The position numbers and the translations under genes are program-made. From Teratosphaeria epicoccoides (Eukaryota; Ascomycota; Dothideomycetes; Mycosphaerellales; Teratosphaeriaceae): DNA of 64,000 bases. Location of the stretch: contig JADDMT010000046.1 in NCBI GenBank assembly GCA_021401465.1, forward strand, positions 1-64,000, read 5' to 3'. Below, in pieces: positions 35,822 through 45,508 of the stretch (positions are counted from its first letter, which is position 1; each line of letters begins with the position of its first letter). Under the pieces are notes generated by a model. It ran no database searches. It had not been told where the DNA came from and saw nothing but the letters and a program-made list of their open reading frames with translations.

Positions 35822-36272
35822 ATGAAGCCGAACGCCGTCATCATCAATATCCTGTCCTGCGTCATCATCGTCACCGCTGGCGAATGCCAGTTCTTGTCCT
35901 GACCGGGGCGCTGCAACGCCACTCCCGATAAATTATCTTACTGGGTCGTGAGTCATACATCCTCCCCCCGGCGTGCCTCCCGAATGCTGACGCCGCTTCC
36001 AGTGCACCAAGACTGAGCAGGATCCACTCGTTGCCGTTGGTCCACAAGGCAACGACTGCAAGCGCGTGGCCGGCAAGAAGGGTGACAGGGCCATAGGATT
36101 CTGTGTATGTCCTCCCTTCGCGAATGGCTCCCCAAAGCGGCGTCTTGGGAGTGCTGGTAATTTGCTGACGTGCTGGTGTGTGGTGCAAACACGCATGATG
36201 TTGCTTGCTCGTGGGGCGACTTGGCCCGCCAGGACGGGAGGAAAGAAGGAAAAGTGTGGCATTGGCGTTTGA
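35822..36272 (+). pseudogene. Probable small secreted Cys-rich protein gene, interrupted by a stop
   Basis: The ATG at 35822 opens a signal-peptide-like sequence (MKPNAVIINILSCVIIVTAG). After ECQFLS the same frame hits TGA at 35900-35902 and then continues PGRCNATPDKLSYWV. A well-formed 55-nt intron (35948-36002; GTGAGT donor, CTGAC branch, TTCCAG acceptor) leads in frame to CTKTEQDPLVAVGPQGNDCK and RVAGKKGDRAIGFCVC. The signal peptide, spaced cysteines and a proper intron argue for a real secreted protein of effector-like size. The stop has no GT-AG pair around it. A second donor-like GTATGT at 36105 may mark another intron; otherwise the frame ends at 36272. Function unknown. It may be a recent nonsense allele, a base error, or a gene starting elsewhere. 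Confidence 0.45.
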
Positions 36273-37414
36273 GTCTGGCCCTTGTGTCGTCGGCCGAAGA
36301 CACGGCGCTAAGGTGTATGATCCTTGATGGAGCGCAAGACGAAGTGACGCAATAACGACCGTACAGTACCCTCACTAGCAAGGCAAAGCCGAGAGCCCAC
36401 CTCCGAGGTGCCAAGAACGGCATTAGATGCACTCGAAGGGGTCTCTTGTAGCAGCATTTTCAGGCTCGCTCTCGTATTCTTTCGGTATTTTGACGACGGC
36501 TCGGATCCCCGCATCCCATCTCGCCAGCGGCCCAGCCTCTACGATCGGTCGTCCTGGCAAATGGATCGCATGGAACTCCGAGACACGAGGAGCCGCCCAG
36601 CACGAGCCCTTCTGCCTGGCTGTGCAAGAACTCCCGCTGCCAGCCAGCCAGCCAGATCTCGATTCTGCGCTCAGCCAAGCAAGCACGGAACAGAAGAAGG
36701 GAAAACCAAGCGGAAGACCCCGACGTCGTGAATCCCCCTTCCTTCACACATGAGCCATCCATCCATCATTCCGCCGGGCCTCTGCAGCTCGTCTGAAATG
36801 CTTCAGGTATGACGCTGTCGCCGCTCTCTCGACCTCGTCCGCGCCCGCTGGTGATCAAGTAGACTGTCTGCGATGAAGAACGCACACCTTTAGGTCAAAG
36901 TGGCACGACTTTTCCCGCCCTTTGTTTTTCCTTGCATGTCATCATCTGCTGCCATCATCGCCAGACGCGGTACCCCTCCCTGTGCCGGGTCGCAGTGCTG
37001 GAAAAAGGCGCGCGAAGACTTCGCAGGGGAGACAGGTGGACGCTCTCACCGCCCCGGGGGGGCATGTGGGAGTGATTTGGCACAAAAGAGTGGACTCGGA
37101 ACTCTCTGTACTGAATGAATGCTGGAACAACAGACCGCCCGCTGCAGTGCCGCGGGAACCTCCCCTCCCGACAGCACAATGCAAGAACCCTTTTTGATAG
37201 CCACGTGGTCCGCAGAGGGATATGATCGCAAGCATGCACATGGCATAAGGTTGATTGAGGAACACTTACCAGGAATGCTACGTCCGGATTCTGCACCGTC
37301 GCCGCCTCCCTTCGCCGCAGAGAGCTTTCCGCCACACGCCCCCTCAGCTACCCTCGCGGGAATTTCTATCGGGAAGCTATGCTTGACAACAGCGGGAAGG
37401 ACGTAAGTGCTGAG

Positions 37415-37452
37415 AGTAGTAGTAGTAGTAGTAGAAGAAGAAGAAGAAGAAG
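37415..37452. repeat. (AGT)6 then (AGA)n trinucleotide tract
   Basis: Six AGT units run directly into about six AGA units in noncoding DNA. Confidence 0.9.
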
Positions 37453-37838
37453 CTAAACGTAAACGAAGCTGATTGTGGAAATTCATCCCTCCCCCCCCCC
37501 TCTTCTACACCCTACCTCTACCTCTACTTCCACCTCCACCTCTCCTCCCTCCCCTAGTCTTGACGCAACTTTTCCCACACGTCCCAAAATAATTTCAAGA
37601 AAGGAATTCCGATACCGCCGAGGATACGGACGAGGGCGCGGACGCGGATGTGCGCTCTGTTTTCATAGTCTGGCATAGCGATCGATTCTCCATATCGTGG
37701 TTTCAAAAGGGAGACACCTACGTGGTGAAGGGGCGGAAGCGTGAGTTGGGGATGAGACTGCTGAGGGTGTTAGGAAAGGAGGAAGATATGGAGCGAAGTG
37801 TTACTCTAGAGCTGCTGCGCAAAAGGGTCGGTCGGTGG

Positions 37839-37856
37839 GCTGCTGCTGCTGCTGCT
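37839..37856. repeat. (GCT)6 trinucleotide tract
   Basis: Six perfect GCT units in the spacer 3' of SUV3. Confidence 0.9.
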
Positions 37857-37873
37857 AATTTTGTAGCGTGTCT

Positions 37874-37902
37874 GCAGGCAGGCAGGCAGGCAGGCAGGCA
37901 GG
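37874..37902. repeat. (GCAG)7 tetranucleotide tract
   Basis: Seven perfect tetranucleotide units in noncoding DNA about 105 bp from the SUV3 stop codon. Confidence 0.9.
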
Positions 37903-38007
37903 TAGGGAGTCATTTGCGGGAGAGTCAGGAGGTATATTACAGCATCTATTTCTACCATAGCGTTTTTTGTCCGGCAACCTGCTCGATTCGCTTGGGACTT
38001 GGGTGAA

Positions 38008-41000
38008 TCACGGGCGGGAGGCAGCATTCCTCTCCATCTCCGTTGCGTGGCTCTGCAGACATTCCAGATGCTTAGGCACAATGCCTCCGCTGAATTGATT
38101 TTCGCGAGGCTGTGGCGGCGTGGCAAGATCAATCGGACGATCCACGTCGTCCGGCGTCGGCGGCACAACCTGACTTGCCATAGGTGATTCGTTGTCGCCG
38201 ACGTCAGTCTCTGGCGTGACGGGCGCCATCATTTCATTGCCCGATTGCTCGGGACTCATCGCAGCGTTCTCCTCGTCGGCCTCGGCGGCGAGCTCAGGCA
38301 TGGCCTCCTGGACCGTCGGCGTCTCCAGAGACCGTGCCTCCTGCTCGCTGACATCGAAGGCAGAGACGAGGTCGTCGGCACTGTCCTGCCGTCTTTCCCC
38401 ATGCCAGCTTTCCAATTTTCTCTGCTGCCGCGCCCTCCACTCAGCGAAGGTCCTGGCAGCCGCCGGCTCCTCCTCCAGCGCATCGCGGTCTGAGGGGTCG
38501 CTGAGTTCAAGCTCGTCTTCGCCACCAAAATGATCACCCCCAGCCGTCAAGCTCGTCTGCTCATCTTCGACCTGGTGGCCGTGGAGCTCTTCCGCTGTAC
38601 GTTCGACGCCGTCGTTCTCCTCGATGCTTTCACCGTCAGCGGCATCGTCGGAGTCTCGCTCCATCACGTTCCCATGCGCGTCGAGTTCATCGACGCTAGC
38701 CGGCTCCAGCATATCCCTCAACAACTGCTTCTGCCTGTGTTCCGCCATTTTTCGCCGCTTCGTCTCGCTGAAACTGAACTTGTCCAGCACTTCTTCAATC
38801 CTTTCTTCCACCATCAGCTTGACGTGGAAAGCCAATGCCCTTGTTGTGAAGACTCCCGCAAAACGGTACGATAGCCACAGATAGCAGACGACAGCTTTGT
38901 GCAAATCCTCCAGGCCCCTCAGATAGTCTCTTGAAGGTGACACGGGAGCCTCCAAGATCTCCAGAGGGAGCTCTTCGAAGTCTGCCAGATGGCCATTTGT
39001 CTGTTCAGCGATGGCACGGGCGTACGCGGGCATGAGTTCGCGCCACATTCCGTCCCGGTAGCCTGCGGGGGCAGCGCAGATGACGTTGCGGTCGCTGATG
39101 GACAAGCCTTTGACGGGCTCGATGGTGTCTGCGATCGAGGTGAAGTCCTTGAGCCCACAAAGATGAAAGCGGCTATGCATCTGCGACAACTCGTGGAGTC
39201 GCATCAGGGTATAGCTGAAGGGCGTCCCTGGTGGGAAGTAGGACGCAAATCGCTCGGTGATGGATGACGGAGGGAAGATGCCGGCCGTCTTGATCGGCTT
39301 GGGCTCGGATTGCATCGCCGCGGCCACGATGGGAAAGTCGAATTGATCGAGCGTGGTGACTATGCCGCCGACGTTTGCTGCGCCGTTGCCGGACGCGTCC
39401 ACCGTGTCGAGGGGTGAATCACCTTTGGCAGCTGCGAGCTCCTGTTCGGAGGCGGCTTGCGGGTGGTTGCTTTGCTCCGCCGTTCTATAGCGACCCGCCC
39501 GACCCGCGATTTGTTTGATGTCCGCGATGGGCAATGTTCGGCGCTGGAATCCGTCGAATTTCGACGATGACTCGAAGACGATCCGTCTGATGGCGAGATT
39601 GAGACCCATGCCGACCGCATCGGACGCCACGAGGAAGTCATAGTCGTTGTTTGGATCGTTGAAAAGACGTGCTTGCTGTGCTCGCGTCTCTGGTGGCAAG
39701 CTGCCGTAGACCGTCGCCACTTTTCGACCCGTGCGCTGCTCGATCTGCTTGCGAAGCGCGTGAATGCCCATCACGGAGAATGAGACGACGCAATCGCCTT
39801 TTCGCAAGCGGCCCAAGTCACCGTCCAGACTGCGGTCTGCCATCTTGAGGGGCGACAGACGCTCATATCGGTGAATTTCCAGCTGGTCTCCATTGCTGGC
39901 GCAAATTTGTTTGATGATGGGCACTGCGCGTTCTTCGCCACAGAGATGCACCTCTTTTGCCTTGACGCCCAGCAATGCCTGGGTCCACGCCCAGCCTCGA
40001 TCGGCGTTGCCGATCATCTGGATCTCATCAATGACCGCGACATCGAGATCTCTGTTCAGTGGGACCATTTCGACCGTGCACGAGCTCATGTTGCAATTTC
40101 CGGCTCGGTTCTGCATGGGATCGTTGTCGTCGCCGTGGACCGTGGGCAAGCGCCGTTCCTCCCCGGTGACGAGATTGCACGGCTTGCCTTTGGCATTCAT
40201 ACGCGTGTACACCTCGTGCGCGAGCAAGCGGAGCGGACCGGCATACAGTCCGGTCTGAGCCTGCTCCAGACGCCGCAGGGCATGATACGTCTTGCCTGAG
40301 TTGGTCGGGCCGACGTGCATGTGTACGGTTCGATGCATGGCGCGTGTGGCTGGATACCATTCGCTCGGATAGCGCAAATCTGCCAAGGCCATCTGATTCC
40401 TGATATCATTGTCGGTGAACCTCGATCCGAAGACGTCGTGGTAGAAGGCCTGCTTGATGATGCCCGGCACGGCCTTCTCGCCTCGCTGTCTGTATGCCGA
40501 CAGGATGTCCGCCCGCAGCTTCTTCGCTCTCGGATCATCGAGGCCCGCCGCGCGTGGAGACGCAGAGTCGTCGTCGTTGGCTCCGAGGGCCATGGCGGCA
40601 AACTCCTTCCATGTCTGTGCAAACGACTTGGACATGTCATCGGCGTCTCGGGCATGCTGCTGCATCTGGTGGGAGACGGGCCCATCTTTCAACTCCTTCT
40701 CGACCTCGCGCAGCTGATTCTTCAGCAAGTCCGTGTAGACGATTTTCCGCAAACTGGTTCTTCGCACAATCTGGTTGTCGTCGCTCCTGCGCGGAGTAGC
40801 CCTCCTGCCGCCGCCGCCGCCGCCACCGCCGCCTCTTGGTGTGCTCCGCGCGAAGATGTCTTCCACACGATGGGAGGCCTTGGCAACCCGTCTCGACTGC
40901 TTGAAAGGTTCTTGCTGGGTGGCACTACCTGTCACCACCGTGTCAAGGATGTGGCCGAGTTGGAGATGCTTGGCTCCCGTGGCATAGCGCTGCCGTCGTT

Positions 41001-41061
41001 GTCGGAGGCAGATCAAGCTCTGCCGATAAGCACATCGTATGCATCGGCGAGATGCAAGCAT
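38008..41061 (-). CDS. SUV3: Mitochondrial ATP-dependent RNA helicase Suv3 (degradosome)
   Basis: Helicase subunit of the mitochondrial RNA degradosome, which works with a 3'-5' exoribonuclease (Dss1 in yeast) in RNA turnover. Intronless, 1017 residues, from the ATG at 41061. The N-terminus is Arg-rich and Ser-poor in acids, as expected of a presequence. Walker A is GPTNSGKT at 251-258, motif II is DEIQM at 345-349 and motif VI is QIAGRAGRY at 517-525. Suv3-specific sequence around TGLYAGPLRLLAHEVYTRMN and LVTGEERR separates it from DEAD-box enzymes. A run of nine glycines lies at about 77-85. After the helicase core, roughly 200 acidic, low-complexity residues extend the C-terminus beyond the yeast protein. 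The start lies 208 bp from the divergent SEC1 start. Confidence 0.95.
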   Translation of the reverse strand: MLASRRCIRCAYRQSLICLRQRRQRYATGAKHLQLGHILDTVVTGSATQQEPFKQSRRVAKASHRVEDIFARSTPRGGGGGGGGGRRATPRRSDDNQIVRRTSLRKIVYTDLLKNQLREVEKELKDGPVSHQMQQHARDADDMSKSFAQTWKEFAAMALGANDDDSASPRAAGLDDPRAKKLRADILSAYRQRGEKAVPGIIKQAFYHDVFGSRFTDNDIRNQMALADLRYPSEWYPATRAMHRTVHMHVGPTNSGKTYHALRRLEQAQTGLYAGPLRLLAHEVYTRMNAKGKPCNLVTGEERRLPTVHGDDNDPMQNRAGNCNMSSCTVEMVPLNRDLDVAVIDEIQMIGNADRGWAWTQALLGVKAKEVHLCGEERAVPIIKQICASNGDQLEIHRYERLSPLKMADRSLDGDLGRLRKGDCVVSFSVMGIHALRKQIEQRTGRKVATVYGSLPPETRAQQARLFNDPNNDYDFLVASDAVGMGLNLAIRRIVFESSSKFDGFQRRTLPIADIKQIAGRAGRYRTAEQSNHPQAASEQELAAAKGDSPLDTVDASGNGAANVGGIVTTLDQFDFPIVAAAMQSEPKPIKTAGIFPPSSITERFASYFPPGTPFSYTLMRLHELSQMHSRFHLCGLKDFTSIADTIEPVKGLSISDRNVICAAPAGYRDGMWRELMPAYARAIAEQTNGHLADFEELPLEILEAPVSPSRDYLRGLEDLHKAVVCYLWLSYRFAGVFTTRALAFHVKLMVEERIEEVLDKFSFSETKRRKMAEHRQKQLLRDMLEPASVDELDAHGNVMERDSDDAADGESIEENDGVERTAEELHGHQVEDEQTSLTAGGDHFGGEDELELSDPSDRDALEEEPAAARTFAEWRARQQRKLESWHGERRQDSADDLVSAFDVSEQEARSLETPTVQEAMPELAAEADEENAAMSPEQSGNEMMAPVTPETDVGDNESPMASQVVPPTPDDVDRPIDLATPPQPRENQFSGGIVPKHLECLQSHATEMERNAASRP

Positions 41062-41269
41062 TCCTCGTGCAGGTATGGATCAATGAATGAGTGAATGAAT
41101 GAATGAATGAAAGAATAAATGAAAGATGATGGTCGATTTCACGTGATAGTTATGTTTGTTACGGGCATATCCCTGACACACCCCACTCCCGCCCACCAGC
41201 ATCATCACACACATCCGTCTCCGTCCCAGTGCACACACTTGCGCCGTTGGTGCTGCTGATGCCCCCGCC
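41062..41269. promoter_or_regulatory. 208-bp bidirectional promoter SUV3/SEC1 with (GAAT)n
   Basis: The two start codons are only 208 bp apart and point away from each other, so both promoters must lie here. A GAAT-type tetranucleotide repeat occupies about 41081-41124, beside the SUV3 start, and would fall in the SUV3 5' leader or core promoter. Confidence 0.65.
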
Positions 41270-43604
41270 ATGGCCTCCATCATCCATGCGCAGCGCACCA
41301 TCCTCCTCAACACCATCCGGCACATCAGCCGCGGCGACTGGAAGGTCTTGGTGCTGGACGCCGACAGCAAGCGCCTGCTCGACAATGTCATCGACCACGA
41401 CACCATCCTGACCGAGAACATCACCAGTCAGTGCATCATCTCGCGCCCCCTCCGCTCCTCCGCCCCTCCGCTCCTCCGCCCCTCCGCTCCTCCGCCCCGT
41501 CCCCTTTCATTTGATTGATCACCGTCCACATTTGATTGATCATGCACCTGACGGAAGCAGACATTGAACTCATCACCGACCGACGACCCACCAACCGCGA
41601 TGTCGACGCCATCTACCTCCTCACCCCGCACCCGTACGTCGTCGACTGTCTCATGGCCGACTTGGCCAAGCGGAAGTACCGGAAGGCACATTTGGTGTGG
41701 ACCTCATTGCCCCACCCGACACAGCGAGACCGCATCGACCAGTCGCCCGTCGCCCGCCCTCAGATCGCGCTGTTCCAAGTGCTCAACGTCGACTTCTTCC
41801 CGCGCGAGTCGCACATGGTGACCTTCCGCGATCCCTGGAGCTTCCCGACGCTGTTCCATCCCGCCTGCAACCATCTGGTCCGCCAGCACATGGAGGATCT
41901 TGCGCAGAAGGTACGGGATGCATGGATGAGGGGACACCATCATCACCCACCAGTGTTGACTCGTGGCAGATTGTGGGAGTGTGCGTGGCTCTCGGCGAAT
42001 ACCCAATCATCCGCTACTACAAACCTCGCGCACCCACCCACGAAGCCAGCATCCTCTGCTCGCATCTCGCGCGCTTCGCACAAGATGAGCTCGATCTCTA
42101 CGCCAAGTTCCACCAAGACTTCCCACCCCCCACCACTCGACCCCGCGGCACACTGTACATCACCGACCGCAGCATGGACCTCTTTGCGCCCGTCTTACAC
42201 GAATTCACCTACCAAGCCATGGCACACGACCTGTTGCAGATCAGGGAAGGTGACAAGATCTCGTTCCGCACCAAGATCAACGAAGGCTCGCCGGAGGAGG
42301 AGGTCAAGGATATCGACATCACCGAAAGGGACAAGATATGGGTCGACAACAGACACAGACACATGGCCACCACCATCGACAAGCTGATGGCCGACTTTCA
42401 ACGCTTCATGAAGGACAACCCGAACTTTACCAAGGAGTCGCAAGGGGGTGCAAACAGTCTCAATGCGATCAAAGACATGATGGCAGGCTTGCCACAGTTC
42501 CAGGAGCAGAAGGAGGCATATGCGCTGCATCTGAGTATGGCACAAGAGAGCATGAACAAATTTCAGGCATTCAAGTTGCTCGAGGTCGGCGGACTGGAGC
42601 AGATACTGGCGACCGGACTGGACGAGGACCATAAGAAGCCCAAGGGCGTTGCAGACCAGCTAATCAGGATGCTGGATGAATCGGAGGTGGTGCCGCCGGA
42701 TCGGTTGCGGCTACTGATCATGTACACGTTATACCGGGACGGTGTTCTGCCCGCCGACTTGCAGAAGCTGCTGGCCCACGCACAACTGCCGGCGCAGGAC
42801 GAGGTCATCATCCGAAATCTGGAGCTCATGGGAGCCATCACCGCACGGGGACTCAAGGACAAGCGCGAAGCGAGACCGCCATTGTTTGCCCGAAAGCCTC
42901 CTCCCGTGGGCGAGAGCGAAATTCAGATCTCGCGTTACGAGCCCGTCCTACAGAACGTCCTGGAAGCCCACGCAGCCGGAAACCTGGACAGCAACGTCTT
43001 TCAGTATACAAAGCCTCCGCTGGACATGGGCGAGATGGGCCCGCAACCCTCCGCCACCAGCCTCCGGAGCGCCAAGCCCACGTGGGCCAAGACACGCGCC
43101 GCGAACGTGGGAGCAGAAAATCGACAGCGCGTCGTCGTCTTCATGGCTGGCGGCGCCACGTACTCAGAATCACGAGCGTGCTATGACGTCGGTCGTGCGA
43201 CCGGACGGGAGATCTTCCTGGTGACCTCGCACATGCTAACCCCTCAACTGTTCATCCGGCAAGTCGGCGACCTGTCGGCGCACAAGAGCCGCCTGAACCT
43301 CCCTGCCGAGGCACCCAAACCGCACGTCCCCGCCCATCTCCTCGAGCCGGACGAGCCGCCCAAGCCGCCGCCACCGCCGGAGCCTCAGCGGCAGCAAAAG
43401 GCGCCGCCGCCGCCCACCGCGGCCGTGGGTGCGATGAACCTCAACGGCGGCGGACCGCATGGGCCGCGGGCCAATGGATCAGCGGCGCCGGCACCTGCTG
43501 CACCGCCCGTCGCGAACAGCAGTGCGAAACTGCAGAAGGATCCGGAGAAGGAGAAGGAGAAGAAGAGGCATCGATTTGGTTTTGGCAAGAAAGACAAGGC
43601 TTAG
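41270..43604 (+). CDS. SEC1: Sec1/Munc18-family exocytosis protein Sec1
   Basis: SM protein that binds exocytic SNARE complexes and promotes vesicle fusion at the plasma membrane. Three exons give 713 residues: 41270-41426, 41561-41910, 41970-43604. The junctions restore ENITNIELITDRRPTNRDVD and MEDLAQKIVGVCVALGEYP. The family sequence is clear: WKVLVLDADSKRLL near the N-terminus, VDAIYLLTPHPYVVDCLMAD, PRGTLYITDRSMDLFAPVLH and VVVFMAGGATYSESRACYDV. The tail after about residue 620 is Pro-rich and ends in a Lys-rich stretch (KEKEKKRHRFGFGKKDKA), as in other filamentous-fungal Sec1 proteins. Intron 1 (134 nt) contains a 16-nt tandem repeat; intron 2 is 59 nt. Divergent from SUV3. Confidence 0.94.
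41448..41495. repeat. Three 16-nt CT-rich tandem units inside SEC1 intron 1
   Basis: The unit CCCTCCGCTCCTCCGC is repeated three times without interruption, with partial copies at the edges. It makes intron 1 more than twice the usual length for this window. Confidence 0.9.
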
Positions 43605-44390
43605 TTGGCATGGCCGTCTTGTCTGATTGGGAGTGGGGACTTCTTTGAGCTTGCTTGCTAGCTAACGACTGACTGCGTCTGGAAAGGTCGATGCACTGAT
43701 GTTTTCAGCGAGGCGTTTGGGGGCACAAGTGGTCGGGTTTGAAATTTGGGGGGGGGTGGGAATGGCATCATCATCATCATCATGCTCCTCGGATGGGAGA
43801 GGGCGGGCCTCCAGAGAGGTCTGTATGGTCAGTGATGTTCCGTGAGCACGTTTGGAGGTTGACTTGACACCGGCTTCGTGCATGCCAGGCCGTGTGGCCC
43901 GCTTGCTCTGGTGTCTGTTCGTACCTGTCCTGTCTCCGCCTTTTTCCGTCGAAGCTGATGCGGTATGTTGACCTGGAGCGCCGGGCTGCTTTGGGCTTCG
44001 CTGGCCCGAGGGATCGTTTGTCCTCTTTTTGCCCTGACAAGGCCTTTCATGTTGCGGACTGAGTTGGCGTATCAGACGAGATGGCATGGTGGTGGTGATG
44101 GGGGTGGTGTCGCAGCATCCTACCACCTGTATGTGCCCAATTCCTCTTCACTTTGGCGACGCGCCTCCACACAATCCTCAGGCAGGGCAGGGCAGGACCG
44201 TCCCTCCCAGTACTCGTCCTGTCGAATCATAGCGGTACCGCTGTCGTGATCTTTCCCAATTCCCGTATGTCTGCCTTCCGTGTGCCTCACTTCCACTCCC
44301 ATCCATCTGCCTCACTTCCACTCCATCAGTCTGCCTCACTTCCACTCCATCAGTCTGCCTCACTTCAAATTTCAACTCCATCCGTCTGCC
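43605..44390. other. Convergent spacer SEC1/ARO7
   Basis: About 0.8 kb of 3' flank of both genes with no supported coding frame. Its right part is a tandem repeat, listed separately. Confidence 0.5.
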
Positions 44391-44396
44391 TCACTC
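44283..44396. repeat. 24-nt imperfect tandem repeat 3' of ARO7
   Basis: Two perfect adjacent 24-nt copies at 44307-44330 and 44331-44354 (starting CTGCCTCACTTCCACTCC), with a degenerate copy on each side. The array abuts the ARO7 stop codon, so it should be in the ARO7 3' UTR. Confidence 0.85.
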
Positions 44397-45191
44397 CCAC
44401 TCCGTGCCCTTGAGCCTCTGCATCAAATACTCCACTTCCACCACTTTGGTCAACGGAATCACATGCTCCTCGTACATCCTCACCACGGCCTCGACATCGA
44501 TCTTCCTCGGCGCATGCGGGTTCAAGTTCGGATCCGCGCCGTACATGTCCGCTTTCGTCCTCAAACGCTCCAAAACCTTCTTTTCGACCGCCGCGTCCGT
44601 GATGGCTTCATCGATGCCATTCGTGTCCCGCGCCTTGATCAGTTTCACAAACCTCTCCGGATCGGCGCGGAACTTGGCCTCGGCGACAAATTTCCCGAAG
44701 TGTATCCGGCGGGAGAGCGATTGCAGCGCGTTGACGTCGGCGGTGGCCGCGGAGCCATAGTTCTCCTGCGCTTCCGCCTTGCGCTCCGCGCGGTCCACTT
44801 TGGCCGTGAAGCCCGACAAGATCTCTTGCACATACTTGCGTTTCAATTCCGGGTTGAGATTCACGTCATTGTCCCACAGGAGCTTCGGATAGTGCAGGGG
44901 GGGCAGAATGAGGGCTTCCATGGCGTCCGGGAAGAAGGGGTGCTCGTCGGGGCTCTGGAAGCGGCGGATTTTGCTCTGCAGACGCTCTTGTTCGCGGAGG
45001 ACCCAGTCGGAGAAGGAGAGGGTGGAGTCGGGGAGGGGGAGGGCGCCGGGTTGGTAGATCAGGGCGTTGTGGGGGAATTGGGCGCGCTCGATGAGGTGGA
45101 AGATGACGGTGTCTTCGAGGCGAATGAGTTGGTAGCGGATGTGGGGGAGGGAGAGGGCTTTTTCGGCGGAGAGGTCGATGGCGAATTCCAT
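44391..45191 (-). CDS. ARO7: Chorismate mutase (AroQ, fungal allosteric type)
   Basis: Converts chorismate to prephenate, the branch point to phenylalanine and tyrosine. Intronless, 266 residues, close to yeast Aro7p (256). The all-helical AroQ pattern is visible from LSLPHIRYQLIRLEDTVIFH, through NPELKRKYVQEILSGF and LSRRIHFGKFVAEAKF, to the C-terminal IPLTKVVEVEYLMQRL. The family is activated by tryptophan and inhibited by tyrosine through a site at the dimer interface; the conserved N-terminal helix with the Arg-Leu-Glu-Asp segment is present. Start at the ATG at 45191 (MEFAIDLSAEKAL). Shares a 317-bp divergent promoter with MDV1. Confidence 0.95.
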   Translation of the reverse strand: MEFAIDLSAEKALSLPHIRYQLIRLEDTVIFHLIERAQFPHNALIYQPGALPLPDSTLSFSDWVLREQERLQSKIRRFQSPDEHPFFPDAMEALILPPLHYPKLLWDNDVNLNPELKRKYVQEILSGFTAKVDRAERKAEAQENYGSAATADVNALQSLSRRIHFGKFVAEAKFRADPERFVKLIKARDTNGIDEAITDAAVEKKVLERLRTKADMYGADPNLNPHAPRKIDVEAVVRMYEEHVIPLTKVVEVEYLMQRLKGTEWE

Positions 45192-45508
45192 TGTGGTGGT
45201 GATGGTGGTGGTGAAGCTGAGCTGGAAGCGCAGTTGATTGGATGTGTTGATGCTGGAAGTGGGGGGTTCTTTGGCGGGGCAAGGGGGGGGCGGATAAAGT
45301 GTTGATCCTGGGTGTTTGCATGCGTTTCCATGAATTATTGACTAATTATTAGTTAATGATGCTTGCTTGGAGGTCAAGCTGTGACGTCCCTTTGCACGCG
45401 ACACTGTCAAATGCTGCATGTATACTCTATACTCCGTATCTGCCAGGATAGGAAGGAGCGGATCATTCGCCATCAGCATGAAACGATAGCATCAATCAAT
45501 ATCTGACA
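45192..45508. promoter_or_regulatory. Divergent promoter ARO7/MDV1
   Basis: 317 bp between two divergent start codons. It includes an AT-rich patch near 45330-45360 (ATTATTGACTAATTATTAG). Both promoters are inferred to be here. Confidence 0.5.

Larger units (their letters stand above)
36273..38007. other. Microsatellite-rich spacer 3' of SUV3
   Basis: About 1.7 kb without a supported gene. It has C-rich and Ser/Thr-coding low-complexity stretches near 37490-37560 and three simple repeats listed separately. The right end is the 3' flank of SUV3. Confidence 0.5.
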
